Part shown: in pieces, positions 32,114 to 40,991 of the stretch
How positions within the stretch are numbered: the first letter of the stretch is position 1
How the letters are laid out: every line of letters starts with the position of its first letter
Source: Ascoidea tarda (nom. inval.)
Taxonomy: Eukaryota; Ascomycota; Saccharomycetes; Ascoideales; Ascoideaceae
Length of the DNA stretch: 57,752 nucleotides
Direction: 5' to 3'
NCBI GenBank assembly: GCA_030560485.1
Contig: JAKTTS010000030.1
Coordinates: 1-57,752, forward strand
Translations under genes and position numbers: made by a program
Notes under the pieces: model-generated
Told to the model about the DNA's origin: nothing
The model's database searches: none
The model's input: the letters and a program-made list of their open reading frames with translations, nothing else

Positions 32114-33589
32114 ATGGCTTCTCCATTACCTAAGAAGAAAAATGATGCTGAAAATTTGGAAACTCAACCTCTTTTAACCTCAACTTCCAATATACATGGT
32201 GCAATTGATCAAAATGACACAGATCGCTTGCTGGTGATTCATGAAATCAAGAAAAAGCTATACCTTTCTCATTTCCTTTATGTTTGGAACGCAAGAGTTT
32301 ATGAATTTGGTATTATTCTTTTTATTGTTGACTTATTTCCTCGAACTTTATTGCCTTCTTCATTGTTCGCGTTGTGTTGCTCATTAACTTCAATTATATT
32401 TTCAACCTCAATTGCTACCATTGTCAACAATGGTGAAAGGTTGCCTATTGTTCGTGAGACTATTTTCATTCAAAGATCTTCTGTGATAGTTTCAACTTTC
32501 TCCATTTTATTAACATATATTATTCCTAAATTGGCCCGATATAAGGTCATTGCCTTAATCATTGTTATAATATGTGGTGGTATTGAGAAGTTGTGTGCTC
32601 TAGCCAACAAAATCTCAATTCAAAGAGATTGGCTAGTCCACATAGCTGAAGAAGGTAATGAGGGGTTTTTAGTGGAACTAAATACTCAAATGAGATCCAT
32701 TGATTTATTTTCAAAGCTTCTTGGTCCTACTTTTATTGCTTTGGTAATTGGTTTCACATCAATTAAAATCTCTCTAATCTTTATCATTGTGTCTTTCCTA
32801 ATTTCCAATCCCATTGAATATTATGCCATTGCAAGAGTTTATTATTTGGTTCCAGAGTTACAAAAACCTAAAAGAAAACAAGTTGTGATTTATGAAAATC
32901 AAGAAACTTATGAATCATTAGAACAAAGCGAAAATTCAAACCAGTCTCCAATTTTGAAAAAAAAATCAAAAAGTCAATTTATTACAAACTTGAAAATATT
33001 TTCAAGCTCAACAATGTGTCTTCCAACTATCTCTTATGCTCTATTGTATTTAACAGTTCTTTCCTTTGGTAATTCAACTATCGCTTATTTGCTTTCTTTT
33101 CCTTCAATCAATGATGAACTTGTTGGTATTCTCAGAGCAATCTCTTCGATTTTTGAATTATCATCAACTGTAATCTTTCCTCCTGTTAACAAAAATTTTG
33201 GTTTAATTAATACTGGTTTAATTTCCTTGGTCTCTCAATTCACTTCACTAATTCCAATATTAACTAGTTTTCTATTAAGCTATAAGTATTCTTATAAAAT
33301 CCTTTGTATTTGTATTCCCTTCAGCAGACTAGGTTTATGGGGTTATGATTTATCAGTTCAAAACATGATTCAAATATATGTTAACGACGATGAAAGAGCT
33401 GGTTTTACTGCAATCGAAGAAAGTATCATAAGTTTATGTGAACTATCTGGTTATGCTGTTACAATGGTCTTCCATAAACCATCTCAATTTCACTGGCCAG
33501 CTTATATTAGTGTTGGTAGTATTGGTTTAGCTGCTCTTTTATATATTATTTTCTTCTTGAAGTATAAAGCTGAAAAAATCCAGTTATAA
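32114..33589 (+). CDS. ferroportin-family (SLC40) metal exporter-like protein
   Basis: 491-aa polytopic membrane protein; ATG at 32114. After a hydrophilic N-tail with an acidic-dileucine-like ETQPLL, the first helix region LYLSHFLYVWNARVYEFGI aligns with ferroportin (human LSTWGDRMWHF, plant WGARMWEF). The human metal ligands Asp39 and His43 are replaced by Ala and Glu here, as in plant members. IEKLCALANKISIQRDWLVHIA matches the family block [20 protein letters not shown], followed by LNTQMRSIDLFSKLLGPTFIAL (family MNATIRRIDQLTNILAPM). About 10-11 hydrophobic segments are visible, with a Lys-rich cytosolic loop near 255-290. S. cerevisiae has no orthologue. The likely role is export or vacuolar/Golgi sequestration of Fe or another divalent metal; the substrate is inferred only. 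Confidence 0.85.
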   Translation: MASPLPKKKNDAENLETQPLLTSTSNIHGAIDQNDTDRLLVIHEIKKKLYLSHFLYVWNARVYEFGIILFIVDLFPRTLLPSSLFALCCSLTSIIFSTSIATIVNNGERLPIVRETIFIQRSSVIVSTFSILLTYIIPKLARYKVIALIIVIICGGIEKLCALANKISIQRDWLVHIAEEGNEGFLVELNTQMRSIDLFSKLLGPTFIALVIGFTSIKISLIFIIVSFLISNPIEYYAIARVYYLVPELQKPKRKQVVIYENQETYESLEQSENSNQSPILKKKSKSQFITNLKIFSSSTMCLPTISYALLYLTVLSFGNSTIAYLLSFPSINDELVGILRAISSIFELSSTVIFPPVNKNFGLINTGLISLVSQFTSLIPILTSFLLSYKYSYKILCICIPFSRLGLWGYDLSVQNMIQIYVNDDERAGFTAIEESIISLCELSGYAVTMVFHKPSQFHWPAYISVGSIGLAALLYIIFFLKYKAEKIQL

Positions 33590-33893
33590 AAACCAAATAA
33601 AAGATTATTTTGTAATTTTTTTCTGGTTCAAAAGTAATCAAGAAAAAAAAAAGATAAAATTACAAGATGAAAAGAAAGAAAAATTATAAAGTAATCAATA
33701 TTATTTGTTTATACAGACTTATTTAGCTTCCTACGATTTTCCATCTAATTCTCTTCTAAATTCTATCTATTTGTCATTGATGGTTTCCATAATTTAAAAA
33801 AAATGTTTGCAATAAAATTGCATAAATTGTTGCTTTTGCTAGTTATGATAAAATTATTGAAATAATGAGAAATTAATTAAATACTTTCTGGAA
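33590..33893. other. convergent ferroportin-like / RAD7 3' flanks
   Basis: 304 bp of AT-rich sequence between two stops. No gene or repeat recognised. Confidence 0.5.
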
Positions 33894-35939
33894 TCAAATA
33901 CTATCACTTTGTCTTCCAATAACTGTCAATCCTTTTCTAATTATAGCTTTTGAGGTACATTTATTTGCACCATAAACTTCTAAAAGTGATAAATTAGGGC
34001 AAGATCTTCCAAGAAATTCAATAGTACTATCATTCATAGATCTAACAAATCCAGCATTTAATGAGGTTAATAAATGTAATTTAACATATTTCAAGACCAC
34101 CCAAAAATCAGAAGTAATTCCATAAACCGAATTTATATTTAATGTAATCAAGTAATCTGCTGAATGAGTAAGAATTTCGACCAATGCTGTATCTCCCAAG
34201 CTGACGCATTTTTGTAAATCTAGATGCATTAAACCAGCGTTTAAATCCCATTTTGAGAAAAGTTGACACACTCCTTCATCGGTTATCAAATCCAAATGTC
34301 TTAAAGAGAGACTTGTTAAAGTAGAACAAAACGGTCTTATTCCATTAATTAAAAAGGAGTCCTCCAAACCGGAACAACCGTCGAGATTTAATGAGGTTAG
34401 TGTGGATCCATTGTTGGCTAATATCGAAATAATCAATTCATTAGTTATAAACTCCTCCTTATTTGGATACGAGAGTTCAAGCAACTCTAGTTTGTGTAAA
34501 TCAGAACCAAGAATTTGAAAGGCTGTTGGATCAGTTAATCCATCTAGTCTGGATAAAGTTAGTTCTTGTAGACTTTCTCCACAATTTTTAATTAAACTAA
34601 CTAAGGAATCATTGCCAAAACGATGTGTGTTTTTGATATCAAATCGTTTTAGTCTAGTATTGATTGTTTCAAAAAAGGTGTTCCATGTTTTATCATCTAT
34701 TAAAAAACAGCCATTCAATGAAATAGAATGAAGATTTTTTAAATTGGTGACAAAATAGAGTAATGTATCACCATGAAGCTGACCACACATATTTAAATTG
34801 AGAAACTCTATGTTTGGACAATAAGAACCGATTAAACGTAGGGCATCATTACCAACATTGGAACAATCATACAAGTTTAATTCTTTTAAATCTGAATGGA
34901 AAAAGAGTTTCGCAGTTCTGGTATCCAATGATCTATTTTTCGATAAAGCCATTGATATTTTAGATAAATTTCCAAAACCAACTTCCCCGAGCTCATCAAT
35001 GTCATCAATGTGTTTAGAGACTAGTTCAATACAGAGGTCCTGTAAGGAAGAGAGTCTGTATTCTTGTTTGTTTAATAAGGCAGCAGCAACCTTTAGTCTT
35101 TTTTTTCTAGCAGCTAATTGATTTTTTTTTCTTTTTTTGTAGATAGAATCAATCTCTTTCGTGCAAATAGGACATAAATAACCAGTTTGAGAATCGTATT
35201 TCTCGAAAAAATACAGAGTGTTTTCAGTTATTTGTTTGCAATAAACATCGATAACAAAACCTCGTGCACAATTGATACAGATACTCTTTTGACCTGGACC
35301 TCTTAGGGCAAAAAGAAGACCTTCTTCTTGTGAATCATATTCATCATCATTATCGTGCTCGCTCAATTCATCGTTGGAGTCCATATTCAAATTTCTTTTT
35401 CTTTTAAAAGCTATTTTAATCTGCATATCTTCGGCAATTTCATCAGCATTTTCCAAATTGTCAGCATTTTCCAAATTGTCAGCATTTTCCAAATTGTCAG
35501 CATTTTCCGGATCATCAGCATTTTCGAGGCCATCAGTATTTTCAAGACCATCAGTATTTTGAATGAGATTTAAATCGTGATGGTTGTTCTGGTTGTTGTT
35601 GGCAAGGCTTCTATTGTAATTTCTTTGGAAATTTGCAAATGAACCTCTTCCTCCTCTGGCTCTTCCTCTGGCTCTAGTTCCACGCCTGGTTGCGGTTCTT
35701 GCTGTGGTTTCGGTAGTTTCTTGGGTTTCAGTAGTGTCCTGGGTTTCTGCTGTCTGGTCAATGAAATTCTCGTCCTGAGGTGCTTCTGCATTTTCAGTCA
35801 AAGCTTCAGTGTGCTGGGCCTCCTCCTCGATGTTCCTGCGGAGGTTGCTACCAATGTTGTGGTGTCGTAAATACGACGAGAGAGCCGAGGTGGGGCCCTT
35901 GATACGCACAGAATCGTTCCTGCTCCTGAAAACAGACAT
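33894..35939 (-). CDS. RAD7: nucleotide excision repair protein Rad7
   Basis: Rad7 forms NEF4 with Rad16 (and Abf1) and an E3 ligase with Elc1/Cul3; it is needed for repair of silent and non-transcribed DNA. 681 aa from the ATG at 35939 (MSVFRSRNDSVRIKGPTSAL; yeast MYRSRN...VKGPNSALTQFL). The frame extends upstream without homology. In order: a Glu/Asn-rich linker with seven 6-residue repeats (NLENAD type); a Cys-rich treble-clef-like module (ICINC ... GYLCPICTKEI), known in fungal Rhp7/Rad7 and absent from S. cerevisiae Rad7; then leucine-rich repeats (LKELNLYDCSNVGNDALRL, LTSLNLDGCSGLEDSF) ending in KGLTVIGRQSDSI, identical in style to yeast GLTLIGRQSDSI. Divergent from RAD23. Very sure. 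Confidence 0.96.
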   Translation of the reverse strand: MSVFRSRNDSVRIKGPTSALSSYLRHHNIGSNLRRNIEEEAQHTEALTENAEAPQDENFIDQTAETQDTTETQETTETTARTATRRGTRARGRARGGRGSFANFQRNYNRSLANNNQNNHHDLNLIQNTDGLENTDGLENADDPENADNLENADNLENADNLENADEIAEDMQIKIAFKRKRNLNMDSNDELSEHDNDDEYDSQEEGLLFALRGPGQKSICINCARGFVIDVYCKQITENTLYFFEKYDSQTGYLCPICTKEIDSIYKKRKKNQLAARKKRLKVAAALLNKQEYRLSSLQDLCIELVSKHIDDIDELGEVGFGNLSKISMALSKNRSLDTRTAKLFFHSDLKELNLYDCSNVGNDALRLIGSYCPNIEFLNLNMCGQLHGDTLLYFVTNLKNLHSISLNGCFLIDDKTWNTFFETINTRLKRFDIKNTHRFGNDSLVSLIKNCGESLQELTLSRLDGLTDPTAFQILGSDLHKLELLELSYPNKEEFITNELIISILANNGSTLTSLNLDGCSGLEDSFLINGIRPFCSTLTSLSLRHLDLITDEGVCQLFSKWDLNAGLMHLDLQKCVSLGDTALVEILTHSADYLITLNINSVYGITSDFWVVLKYVKLHLLTSLNAGFVRSMNDSTIEFLGRSCPNLSLLEVYGANKCTSKAIIRKGLTVIGRQSDSI
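35443..35567. repeat. 18-bp tandem repeat inside RAD7
   Basis: Seven units of about 18 bp (TCAGCATTTTCCAAATTG type, the first three identical). They encode the NLENAD/DPENAD/GLENTD series in the Rad7 N-terminal linker. Confidence 0.9.
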
Positions 35940-36166
35940 TTTCTTGCTCAGCTGGCGATAATTGAACAACTCTGGGCTGCGAACTCTCTGAACTGCTTCG
36001 TTCTTCTTCGCTCTTTTCGAGGTGTCAAAGTTTTGGATCACAGACGTGCGACGGCAGAATAAGGTTTTCATTACCCGCCCAGTGAAAAGGAAGATTTTGG
36101 CGTTGAGCCTTTGCTGAAAAAAGCAGAGGCAACTCACCACCCTCTTTCTGCTGCAACTGCTTCACC
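35940..36166. promoter_or_regulatory. shared RAD7-RAD23 divergent promoter
   Basis: 227 bp between the two ATGs. TTACCCG at 36071-36077 matches a Reb1-type site, a common nucleosome-clearing element in yeast promoters. The region is GC-richer than the surroundings, with a pyrimidine and CTG-containing leader just before RAD23. The site assignment is by motif only. Confidence 0.5.
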
Positions 36167-37568
36167 ATGAAAGTCATCTTCAAGGATTTCAAGAAAGAAA
36201 AGATCACTGTTGAGTGCGAACCAACAGATTTGGTATGTGAGATTTCTGCGTTAACGCTTTTGCTCTTCTTTTTTTGACGTTTTTGCTTTCTAACATTTTC
36301 GCCTACAGGTATCGTCTTTGAAAGACAAAGTCGCCACAGTCAAGAAAGTCCAACCTTCCCAATTGAAGTTTGTTTATTCAGGTATGTGTTACAATTGCTC
36401 TGCAACAGCTTCTTACTTCTCCGGTCTTGAATTTCCCGTCCACTAACTGTTTTTGTTTCTAGGAAAGGTTTTGCAAAATGAAAAAACTGCAGAGTTTTAT
36501 AAAATCAAGGAAAATGGTCAGATCATCTTTATGATTTCAAAAGCCAAAGCACCAAAACCACAGCCTACTCCAGCACCAAAAGAAGTCCCGGCTTCCACTT
36601 CCACGCCTATAACTTCAGAACCGGTACAATCATCCACTCCAATTCAACCAGCTGCTACTCCTGCTACCACCACAACTGCTTCCACACCTGCTCCTGGTTC
36701 GGCTGAAACACCTATCAGCAGTAATGTTCCCAGAGCAGTTTCATCCACAACTCCTGCTTTCGAAGAAAACCGAACCACAATGGCTAACTCATCCTTGTTA
36801 AGAGGTCCTCAATTAGAAAGCTCAATTTTAAATATTATGGAAATGGGTTATGAAAGATCCCAAGTCGAAGAAGCTCTAAGGTATGCTTTTAATAATCCTG
36901 AAAGAGCTGTTGAGTATTTATTAACTGGAATTCCTGAAACCGTTAGATTCAGTCAAGAATTAAATTCTCGAAATCCACCTGCACTTGCATCTGATACAGC
37001 ATCTGCACCTGAACCCCCTACGACTGGGGAGCAAAATTCTACAAACCAAAATCTTTTTGAAGCCGCTGCTGCTGCTGCTGCTGCACCACCAGAAGCCTCG
37101 GACTTGTCTCTGTTAAGTGACCCTCGTTTAATCGAACAAATTGAAATTTTGAGACAAGCTATAGCCACTGAGCCAGAAAGAATTGAACAGCACTTGCAAA
37201 GATTAGCTGAACAATATCCAGAATTATCTGAAGCTATCAACCAAAATCCCGATGAATTTATGAGACTAATCTTACAAGATTTGAGTCCTGATAACCTCGG
37301 TTTTTCCGGTTACGAAGGGGGAGAAGGTGTTGAACTTGAAGTTGGTGACCCCGATGGAAGCCGAATGGAAGTCGATTCCCAAGATGAAACAAATGCACAA
37401 GGCTCAGCTGCTGGAGAAAGGCAAAATGTGTTATATATCACTTCCGAAGAGGAAGCTGCTATCAACAGACTATGTGAATTGGGTTTTGAGAGAAATTTAG
37501 TAATTCAAGCTTATTTTGCTTGTGACAAAAACGAAGAATTAGCAGCTAATTTTTTATTTAGTGACTGA
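36167..37568 (+). CDS. RAD23: UV excision repair / proteasome shuttle protein Rad23 (three exons)
   Basis: Rad23 pairs with Rad4 in damage recognition and carries ubiquitinated cargo to the proteasome. Exons: 36167-36232, 36309-36381, 36463-37568. Introns are 76 and 81 nt, both with GTATGT donors; the branch sequences are TTCTAAC and CACTAAC and the acceptors CAG and TAG. 414 aa. The UBL domain is spread over all three exons ([16 protein letters not shown], then [14 protein letters not shown], then [15 protein letters not shown]). Next: a Pro/Thr linker, UBA1 ([35 protein letters not shown]), an Ala run, the Rad4/XPC-binding domain ([20 protein letters not shown]), and UBA2 ([20 protein letters not shown], then [16 protein letters not shown]). 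Frame and length sum correctly. Very sure. Confidence 0.97.
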
Positions 37569-37900
37569 TTCTTTCTAAAAATTGTTATTTCTTAATTATT
37601 TTATTAAAGATTCTTATATTTTTTTTTTGTATCTTTTTTTGTTGCTATTATATTTATTTTATGCATAATTGTTTATCTTATGGATTATTTTTTTGTTTTT
37701 CACTTATTTTTTTGAATTTTTTTAAATTTTATTCTTATACTTTAACTTTCTTTATATATTCGTCAGCAAAAAAAAATACATTGTAACAATTTTGTTCATT
37801 TTTTTGTTTTCATTCATTTTAATTTTCTTTACCATTTCTTTTCTTTTATATTTTTTTTCCTTTTCAAATATCCATTGTATTATGAGAATAAGAGTATGAA

Positions 37901-37951
<51 letters not shown>

Positions 37952-37970
37952 ACAAATAAAGCATAGGCAT
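37569..37970. other. convergent RAD23 / UTR4 3' flanks
   Basis: 402 bp. T-rich after RAD23, then a TAAA microsatellite abutting the UTR4 stop. No gene. Confidence 0.6.
37899..37960. repeat. (TAAA)15 microsatellite in the UTR4 3' UTR
   Basis: About 15 perfect 4-bp units, 10 bp beyond the UTR4 stop codon. In UTR4 mRNA this reads as an uninterrupted (UUUA)n tract containing overlapping UUAUUUAUU nonamers. Confidence 0.93.
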
Positions 37971-38732
37971 CTATAAACCTAACAGATTGAAATTATCAAT
38001 GGTTTGAAATATTCCTTCAGAGATTCCTTCTTTTTCATAATCAGGTTTATAATTGCCAGGTCTAATCACAAGAAAACTATTGAAACTAGCTGCTTTAGCT
38101 GCAATGAGTTCTTTTAAATTATCGATTAAAAACAATAGATGGTTAGACAGAAATCCAATGAATTTTTCAATTGATTCGTAGCTCTCCTTTTGAAATTTAT
38201 AACCTGAAGTATTAATGTCGAAATAATCAGTAATGTAAGGATTTAAATCCTCAATAGAAGATTTTGGTTCACTACCATCTCTAGCATATTTTAATAACAA
38301 TTTCTGAGCCTTTACGCTTCCAGAAGAATAAATATAAATTTTATACTTGGTCGACCAGTCTTTAATCGACTGAAAAGCATCAGAAAATAAATCACAAACG
38401 ATTTCACCATTTTCATAACCAACCTGCCAAATCAAGCCTTGTAAGTTTTTTAAAGCTTTTTCTTTTATATCATTTGAAACCAAGTAATTGATGTGATCTA
38501 ATAATTTTTCTTTTGAGACGATTTTATCCTCTGGAAAAGAAGATAAAACTTGGATTAATTCAAGTTTTTCATTTTGAGGGCCCTTGATAGTAGCATTTGA
38601 AATTGGAAATTTGATTGAATCTAAAACATCGGGTATCTTTTTAAGAAAATATGGGAATAGAACGTCTTTAACAAAAGATATTGGGCAAATAGTGCCTTCA
38701 ATATCTAGAACAATAGCAATACTTGAGGCCAT
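37971..38732 (-). CDS. UTR4: enolase-phosphatase E1 (methionine salvage)
   Basis: HAD-superfamily enzyme that enolises and dephosphorylates DK-MTP-1-P in the methionine salvage pathway. 253 aa from the ATG at 38732 (MASSIAIVLDIEGTICPISF). The frame runs about 20 codons further upstream without homology. HAD motif I is LDIEGT (Asp10, Glu12), motif II is IYSSGSVKAQKLL, and motif III/IV is LIDNLKELIAAKAASF with VIRPGN. LIWQVGYENGEI is also family-typical. Slightly longer than yeast Utr4 (227 aa). Divergent from the decarboxylase gene (268 bp between starts). The mRNA 3' UTR starts with an AU-rich repeat. Very sure. Confidence 0.95.
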   Translation of the reverse strand: MASSIAIVLDIEGTICPISFVKDVLFPYFLKKIPDVLDSIKFPISNATIKGPQNEKLELIQVLSSFPEDKIVSKEKLLDHINYLVSNDIKEKALKNLQGLIWQVGYENGEIVCDLFSDAFQSIKDWSTKYKIYIYSSGSVKAQKLLLKYARDGSEPKSSIEDLNPYITDYFDINTSGYKFQKESYESIEKFIGFLSNHLLFLIDNLKELIAAKAASFNSFLVIRPGNYKPDYEKEGISEGIFQTIDNFNLLGL

Positions 38733-39000
38733 GTTTATAGAATAACAATAGGTTGAATGTTTTTTAAGCTTTTTGATTTGTTGGAAATGCAATTAAAATT
38801 TAACGACAGAGAAGATAGGACGAAGGAAAAAAAAAATTAGTAATTCCACGCACGAAGCTATTGGATAGTGATAAAATCACTCGTTTAATTTGAAATTTTT
38901 GTGGGAAACTTTCATGACTTAAAATATATATACAGGTAAAATTCAAGTAAATCAAATAGAAAAGGTGGGAAAAAAAGGTAAATATTACTTTTTGTTTAAA

Positions 39001-40650
39001 ATGACAAAGGATAAGGCAGAGTACGAGATTCTTGACTATCTATTAATAAAAATTCGAGAAAAACTAGTCAGATTTGCTCAAAGCGCCAATGGAGTGAATG
39101 CAGTTGATGGAGCAAATGAACCATCGAAATTTTACAGTCGAATAGTTGAAAATGGATTAATTGAAACGCCAGATATTGGGAATGGGTATCATAAAAAAGA
39201 TTATGATAAAATGTTGGAACATGTTGATTTTATTTTGAATAATAGTGTAAATACATGGTCACTTGGTTTTTTGGATAAGCTCTACTCATCGACTAATGCT
39301 ATTGGAGTAATATCAGATTTAGTTTTATCTATATTGAATACGAATTCGCATGTTTTCACGGTTTCACCGATTTTAACAGTTATTGAAAAAAGGATTGGAT
39401 ATGAATATAGCAAATTGTTTTATGATGGATACTCTGAGAATAGCGGAGGGCTAACATTTTCTGGTGGATCATGGTCAAATATTTCATCATTACAAATTGC
39501 TAGGAGTTATTTGTATTGTGATACTAAAAAAAGAGGGAATGAAAATTATAAATTTGCTGTATTTACTAGCAGTCATTCTCACTATAGTGTTGAAAAAGCA
39601 GCCATGTTGTGTGGGATTGGAAGCGAATCAGTTTTCAAGATTGAAGTCAATTCGAGAGGAGAGATGAAATGTTCGAAACTCGAAAAGAGCATTAAGAAAG
39701 CGATTGAAAATGGATATACACCACTTTATGTGAATGCAACAGCTGGGACTACAGTTTTTGGATCGTTTGATCCCCTTGAAGAAATCGGGTTGATTTGTGA
39801 GAAATATGGTATTTGGTTTCATGTTGATGGATCATGGGGAGGAAATTTTATGTTTTCAAAAGAGTTGAAGAGCAAGTTGAAGGGCAGTCATTTAGCCAAC
39901 TCAATCACTGTTTCACCACATAAAATGTTGGGAGTTCCAACGACCTGTTCGTTTTTGTTAATGAAGGACAAACGAATTTTTGTTACAGCCAATTCTTTGG
40001 ATGCGCCCTATTTGTTTCATAAAATAAAAGGTAGTGTTGAAAGTGGTGATCGGAGATTATCACAAAGAGAGTTGCTAGAGAGTTACAAAAAAAAAGATGA
40101 TGGAGTTAAGAGTGAAGAAAATTTTAATTTGGCAGAGGGAACTATGGGATGTGGAAGAAGAGCAGATTCGTTAAAGTTTTATCTATCCTGGAATTACTAT
40201 GGAAAAGTTGGGTTTGGTGAAAGAGTGGATCATGCGTATTTTATTATGAAGTACTTTAGTGAAAAGATAGGTGCCAACAAAAGGTTCAGAACACTCAATA
40301 GCTTTGATGTTTCAAAAGTAAATGAGGAGACAGCACATCCACCTTGTTTGCAGGTTTGCTTCTACTATGAGCCATACGAGATTGGCGACAAGGCCATGAA
40401 CCACACACCGATCACAAGATGGATGGTTTACAAGTTCCACGAGCTCAATAAGTACCTTATTGATTTCTCACCTCCAGTGAAAGACGCCCACAACGAGGGG
40501 GAGTTTTTCAGAATAGTTTTCATCAACCCCAACTTGACAACCGAGTTCATAGATCAGTTAGTGGAGGACTTTGGCGTTGTGGGAAGAGCGTACATGGAAA
40601 ACAACCCCAGCTGGCGAAACACAGCTGATACAGCTCAGAAAGTACTCTGA
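39001..40650 (+). CDS. group II PLP-dependent amino acid decarboxylase (glutamate/cysteine-sulfinate type)
   Basis: 549 aa from the ATG at 39001 (MTKDKAEYEI). The upstream extension of the frame has no ATG. Fold type I decarboxylase: FTVSPILTVIEKRIGYEY, GGLTFSGGSWSNISSLQIAR (PLP phosphate region), FTSSHSHYSVEKAAMLCGIG, VNATAGTTVFGSFDPLEEI, WFHVDGSWGG (PLP-ring Asp), and NSITVSPHKMLGVPTTCSF with the Schiff-base Lys308. This group includes animal GAD65/67, cysteine-sulfinate and aspartate decarboxylases, and it is distinct from S. cerevisiae Gad1 (bacterial-type GadB). Which acid is used cannot be told from the sequence. A short KKDDGVKSEENF insert lies near 365. The 3' end is GC-richer than the 5' end, next to the RAX1 promoter island. 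Confidence 0.88.
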   Translation: MTKDKAEYEILDYLLIKIREKLVRFAQSANGVNAVDGANEPSKFYSRIVENGLIETPDIGNGYHKKDYDKMLEHVDFILNNSVNTWSLGFLDKLYSSTNAIGVISDLVLSILNTNSHVFTVSPILTVIEKRIGYEYSKLFYDGYSENSGGLTFSGGSWSNISSLQIARSYLYCDTKKRGNENYKFAVFTSSHSHYSVEKAAMLCGIGSESVFKIEVNSRGEMKCSKLEKSIKKAIENGYTPLYVNATAGTTVFGSFDPLEEIGLICEKYGIWFHVDGSWGGNFMFSKELKSKLKGSHLANSITVSPHKMLGVPTTCSFLLMKDKRIFVTANSLDAPYLFHKIKGSVESGDRRLSQRELLESYKKKDDGVKSEENFNLAEGTMGCGRRADSLKFYLSWNYYGKVGFGERVDHAYFIMKYFSEKIGANKRFRTLNSFDVSKVNEETAHPPCLQVCFYYEPYEIGDKAMNHTPITRWMVYKFHELNKYLIDFSPPVKDAHNEGEFFRIVFINPNLTTEFIDQLVEDFGVVGRAYMENNPSWRNTADTAQKVL

Positions 40651-40991
40651 AGAATAAATCACAGAAAAAGCCCAGTATATACAGCGCCAGCCAATAGAAT
40701 CACGCAATATAGAAACGCAGATTCCTGCACAGCTGCGCATATCTCAGAGACCACTGCTTTGGAAGAAACCACTGCTTTGGGCGTAATTAGCCGAATTGGA
40801 ATATGCACTTTAACGTATTCCTTGCGTTTGACTGCGGTTGCGGAATGTCTATTATTAGCTTGTGATTAGCCGCAGATCCATAGAGCTGAGAAACCAGATC
40901 ATGATCATGAGAAAGCTCAAATAGAGCTCTTCAGTCTCTCTTTGCTGCTTCTGTTGTTTCTGCTGCTCCATCCTCTCACTTGCCTGCCGCC
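40651..40991. promoter_or_regulatory. decarboxylase 3' flank and RAX1 promoter
   Basis: 341 bp, moderately GC-rich, with a direct repeat ACCACTGCTTTGG (40751 and 40771) and a CTG-rich leader (TTTGCTGCTTCTG) before RAX1. It belongs to a GC-rich zone covering about 40380-41100. Confidence 0.45.
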
